From positions 124,001 to 188,000 of the forward strand of contig NZ_BBYR01000039.1 of the NCBI RefSeq assembly GCF_001293525.1: 64,000 nucleotides of DNA. Reading direction: 5' to 3'. The notes under the pieces were generated by a model. That model worked only from the letters and a program-made list of their open reading frames with translations. It was not told where the DNA came from and searched no databases. Shown one piece after another: positions 62,986-64,000 of this stretch (positions are counted from its first letter, which is position 1; each line of letters starts with the position of its first letter). This DNA is from Pseudideonella sakaiensis (GTDB taxonomy: Bacteria > Pseudomonadota > Gammaproteobacteria > Burkholderiales > Burkholderiaceae_C). The position numbers and the translations under genes are program-made.

Positions 62986-63070
62986 GGCAATGCTCCTGAA
63001 TTGCGGCCCCGGGACGCTCCATCCCGGGACACGGCGGGCCGCGATGCTGCCCGAAAACCCCGCGCCGGCG

Positions 63071-63688
63071 TCAGCGCGTCGCGAAAACCACCAGCGCCAG
63101 CAGGACCACCGCGCCGACCACCCACCACAGCAGGCGGCTGCCGCCGGCCTCGGGCGCCGGCGCGACGGCGGTGGCCGGCGCGGCGACGGCCGCGCTGGCG
63201 CTCGCGCCGGCCGCGTCGGCCGCCGGCGCGGCGGCGGGCGCGGGGTAGCGGGCGGTCAGCGTGGCCTCGAAGGCCTTGAAGAAGTCCTCGGCGATCTTGC
63301 CGGCGGCGGCGTCGATCAGGCGCGAGCCGACCTGGGCCATCTTGCCGCCGACCTGCGCGCGCGCGAGGTACTTCAGGCGCGTCTGGCCGCCCTCGGGGCT
63401 GAGCGCCACGTCGGCCGAGCCCTTGCCGAAGCCGGCCACGCCGCCCTGCCCGTCGAAGTTGATCGTGTAGCTGTCGGGCGCCTGCACGTTGGTCAGCTTC
63501 AGGTTGCCCTTGAAGCGGGCGCTGACCGGGCCGACCTTGACCGCCACCACCGCGGTGAAGCCGTCGTCGCCGACGCGCTCCAGCGTCTCGCAGCCGGCGA
63601 TGCAGCCCTTCAGGGTCTCGGGGTCGTTCAGCGCCTCCCAGGTCTGGGGGACGGTCGCGGGAATCAGTCGTTCGCCTTGGAGTTCCAT
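63071..63688 (-). CDS. coxG: CoxG-type SRPBCC protein with C-terminal membrane anchor
   Basis: A 205-residue protein. Residues 1-148 are the CO dehydrogenase subunit G (CoxG) START-like fold: MELQGERLIPATVPQTWEALNDPETLKGCIAGCETLE, AVVAVKVGPVSARFKGNLKL, FDGQGGVAGFGKGSADV and VGGKMAQVGSRLIDAAAGKIAEDFF. An Ala/Pro linker leads to a single helix at about 185-203 (LLWWVVGAVVLLALVVFA). CoxG tethers CO-dehydrogenase-type enzymes to the membrane in carboxydotrophs; here it may serve another molybdenum hydroxylase. 30 bases separate it from the coxE-like gene. Confidence 0.92.
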   Translation of the reverse strand: MELQGERLIPATVPQTWEALNDPETLKGCIAGCETLERVGDDGFTAVVAVKVGPVSARFKGNLKLTNVQAPDSYTINFDGQGGVAGFGKGSADVALSPEGGQTRLKYLARAQVGGKMAQVGSRLIDAAAGKIAEDFFKAFEATLTARYPAPAAAPAADAAGASASAAVAAPATAVAPAPEAGGSRLLWWVVGAVVLLALVVFATR

Positions 63689-63718
63689 GGTCGGGCTCGG
63701 GAAGTGGGAGGGGTCGGG

Positions 63719-64000
63719 TCAGCGCGCACGCCGCAGCGCGGCCGCCGGCTGCGTGCCGGCGCGCAGGGCCCGGCCGAGGTCGGCCAGGCTCGCGAGGTTG
63801 TGCACGGGCAAGAAGTGGTCCACGTGCGGCAGCAGCGCGCGCACGCCGGCCGCGCGCGGCTCGAAGCCGTCGAAACGCAGCAGCGGGTTCAGCCAGACGA
63901 TCTGGTGGGCCAACCGGCGCAGCTGCGCCGCGCTGCGCGAAAGCTCGCCGTGGGTGTCACGGTCCAGGCCGTCGGTCACCAGCAGCAGCGCCGCATTGCC
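63719..64000 (-). CDS. CoxE-like VWA domain protein, C-terminal end only
   Basis: The last 93 codons of a gene entering from the right edge: GNAALLLVTDGLDRDTHGELSRSAAQLRRLAHQIVWLNPLLRFDGFEPRAAGVRALLPHVDHFLPVHNLASLADLGRAL. This is the end of a von Willebrand factor A domain as in CoxE, with the metal-site VTDGLD and the WLNPLLR block. CoxE acts with the AAA ATPase CoxD in assembling the copper-molybdenum site. Neighbouring coxG and xdhC support the call. Confidence 0.85.
   Translation of the reverse strand, partial: GNAALLLVTDGLDRDTHGELSRSAAQLRRLAHQIVWLNPLLRFDGFEPRAAGVRALLPHVDHFLPVHNLASLADLGRALRAGTQPAAALRRAR

Overview
The window is very GC-rich, densely packed with genes, and has strong third-position G/C bias. 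Gene content and order (ribD-ribE-ribBA-ribH-nusB, a ZTP riboswitch ahead of glyA then nrdR, tolQRA, a TRAP transporter, MarR control, quinoprotein genes) fit a free-living betaproteobacterium of the order Burkholderiales, probably near Rubrivivax/Leptothrix/Methylibium; this is judged from gene content, not from a database match. I see no IS element, prophage, CRISPR array, tRNA or rRNA. Both window ends cut genes: ubiD at the left and a coxE-like gene at the right.

Layout. 1-4309: ubiD (partial, minus), a membrane-anchored lytic transglycosylase, ZTP riboswitch-glyA, nrdR. 4434-8978: five overlapping type IV minor-pilin genes (FimT, PilE, PilW, PilX and PilV types), the last two far larger than usual. 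9062-13247: riboflavin operon ending in nusB. 13265-17181: aminotransferase, ybgC, tolQ, tolR, tolA, without tolB-pal. 17264-21441: hybrid-PAS sensor kinase divergent from two response regulators (HTH-REC and REC-Hpt). 21503-30881: pyroglutamyl peptidase, a GNAT/flavin-oxidase fusion, a giant 5-oxoprolinase/hydantoinase with an in-frame repeat insertion, a winged-helix regulator and a TRAP transporter; together these look like 5-oxoproline release, uptake and hydrolysis. 31057-36013: GspE-type ATPase with four MshEN-like motifs, convergent with a GGDEF-EAL protein. 36106-46276 (minus): glgC-glgX-treZ-treY-GH15, converting glycogen-type glucan to trehalose. 46551-51972 (plus): DUF3182, alpha/beta hydrolase, then an EEP-clsB-YbhN set resembling E. 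coli ybhP-ybhO-ybhN.

52103-61796 is the most interesting region. Two quinoprotein (PQQ) alcohol dehydrogenases flank a NarL-type response regulator and its histidine kinase. The minus-strand enzyme carries the Asp-Phe-Asp signature of lanthanide-dependent enzymes; the plus-strand enzyme carries Asp-Phe-Ser, as in calcium-dependent ones. This is the architecture expected of a lanthanide switch. Downstream of the calcium-type enzyme are an exported pentapeptide-repeat protein and a cytochrome c, then a terminated candidate small RNA. A fused SoxYZ-like carrier and a metallohydrolase-fold partner (the so-called quinoprotein relay pair) face them. 61972-64000 (minus) holds coxE (partial), coxG and xdhC, maturation genes for a CO-dehydrogenase/xanthine-oxidase type molybdenum hydroxylase whose subunits lie outside the window.

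Recurring themes are tight operons with 1-4 base overlaps (ATGA, GTGA, TGATG), several likely leaderless starts where a -10 box sits 6-7 bases before ATG, and GTG starts at overlaps.
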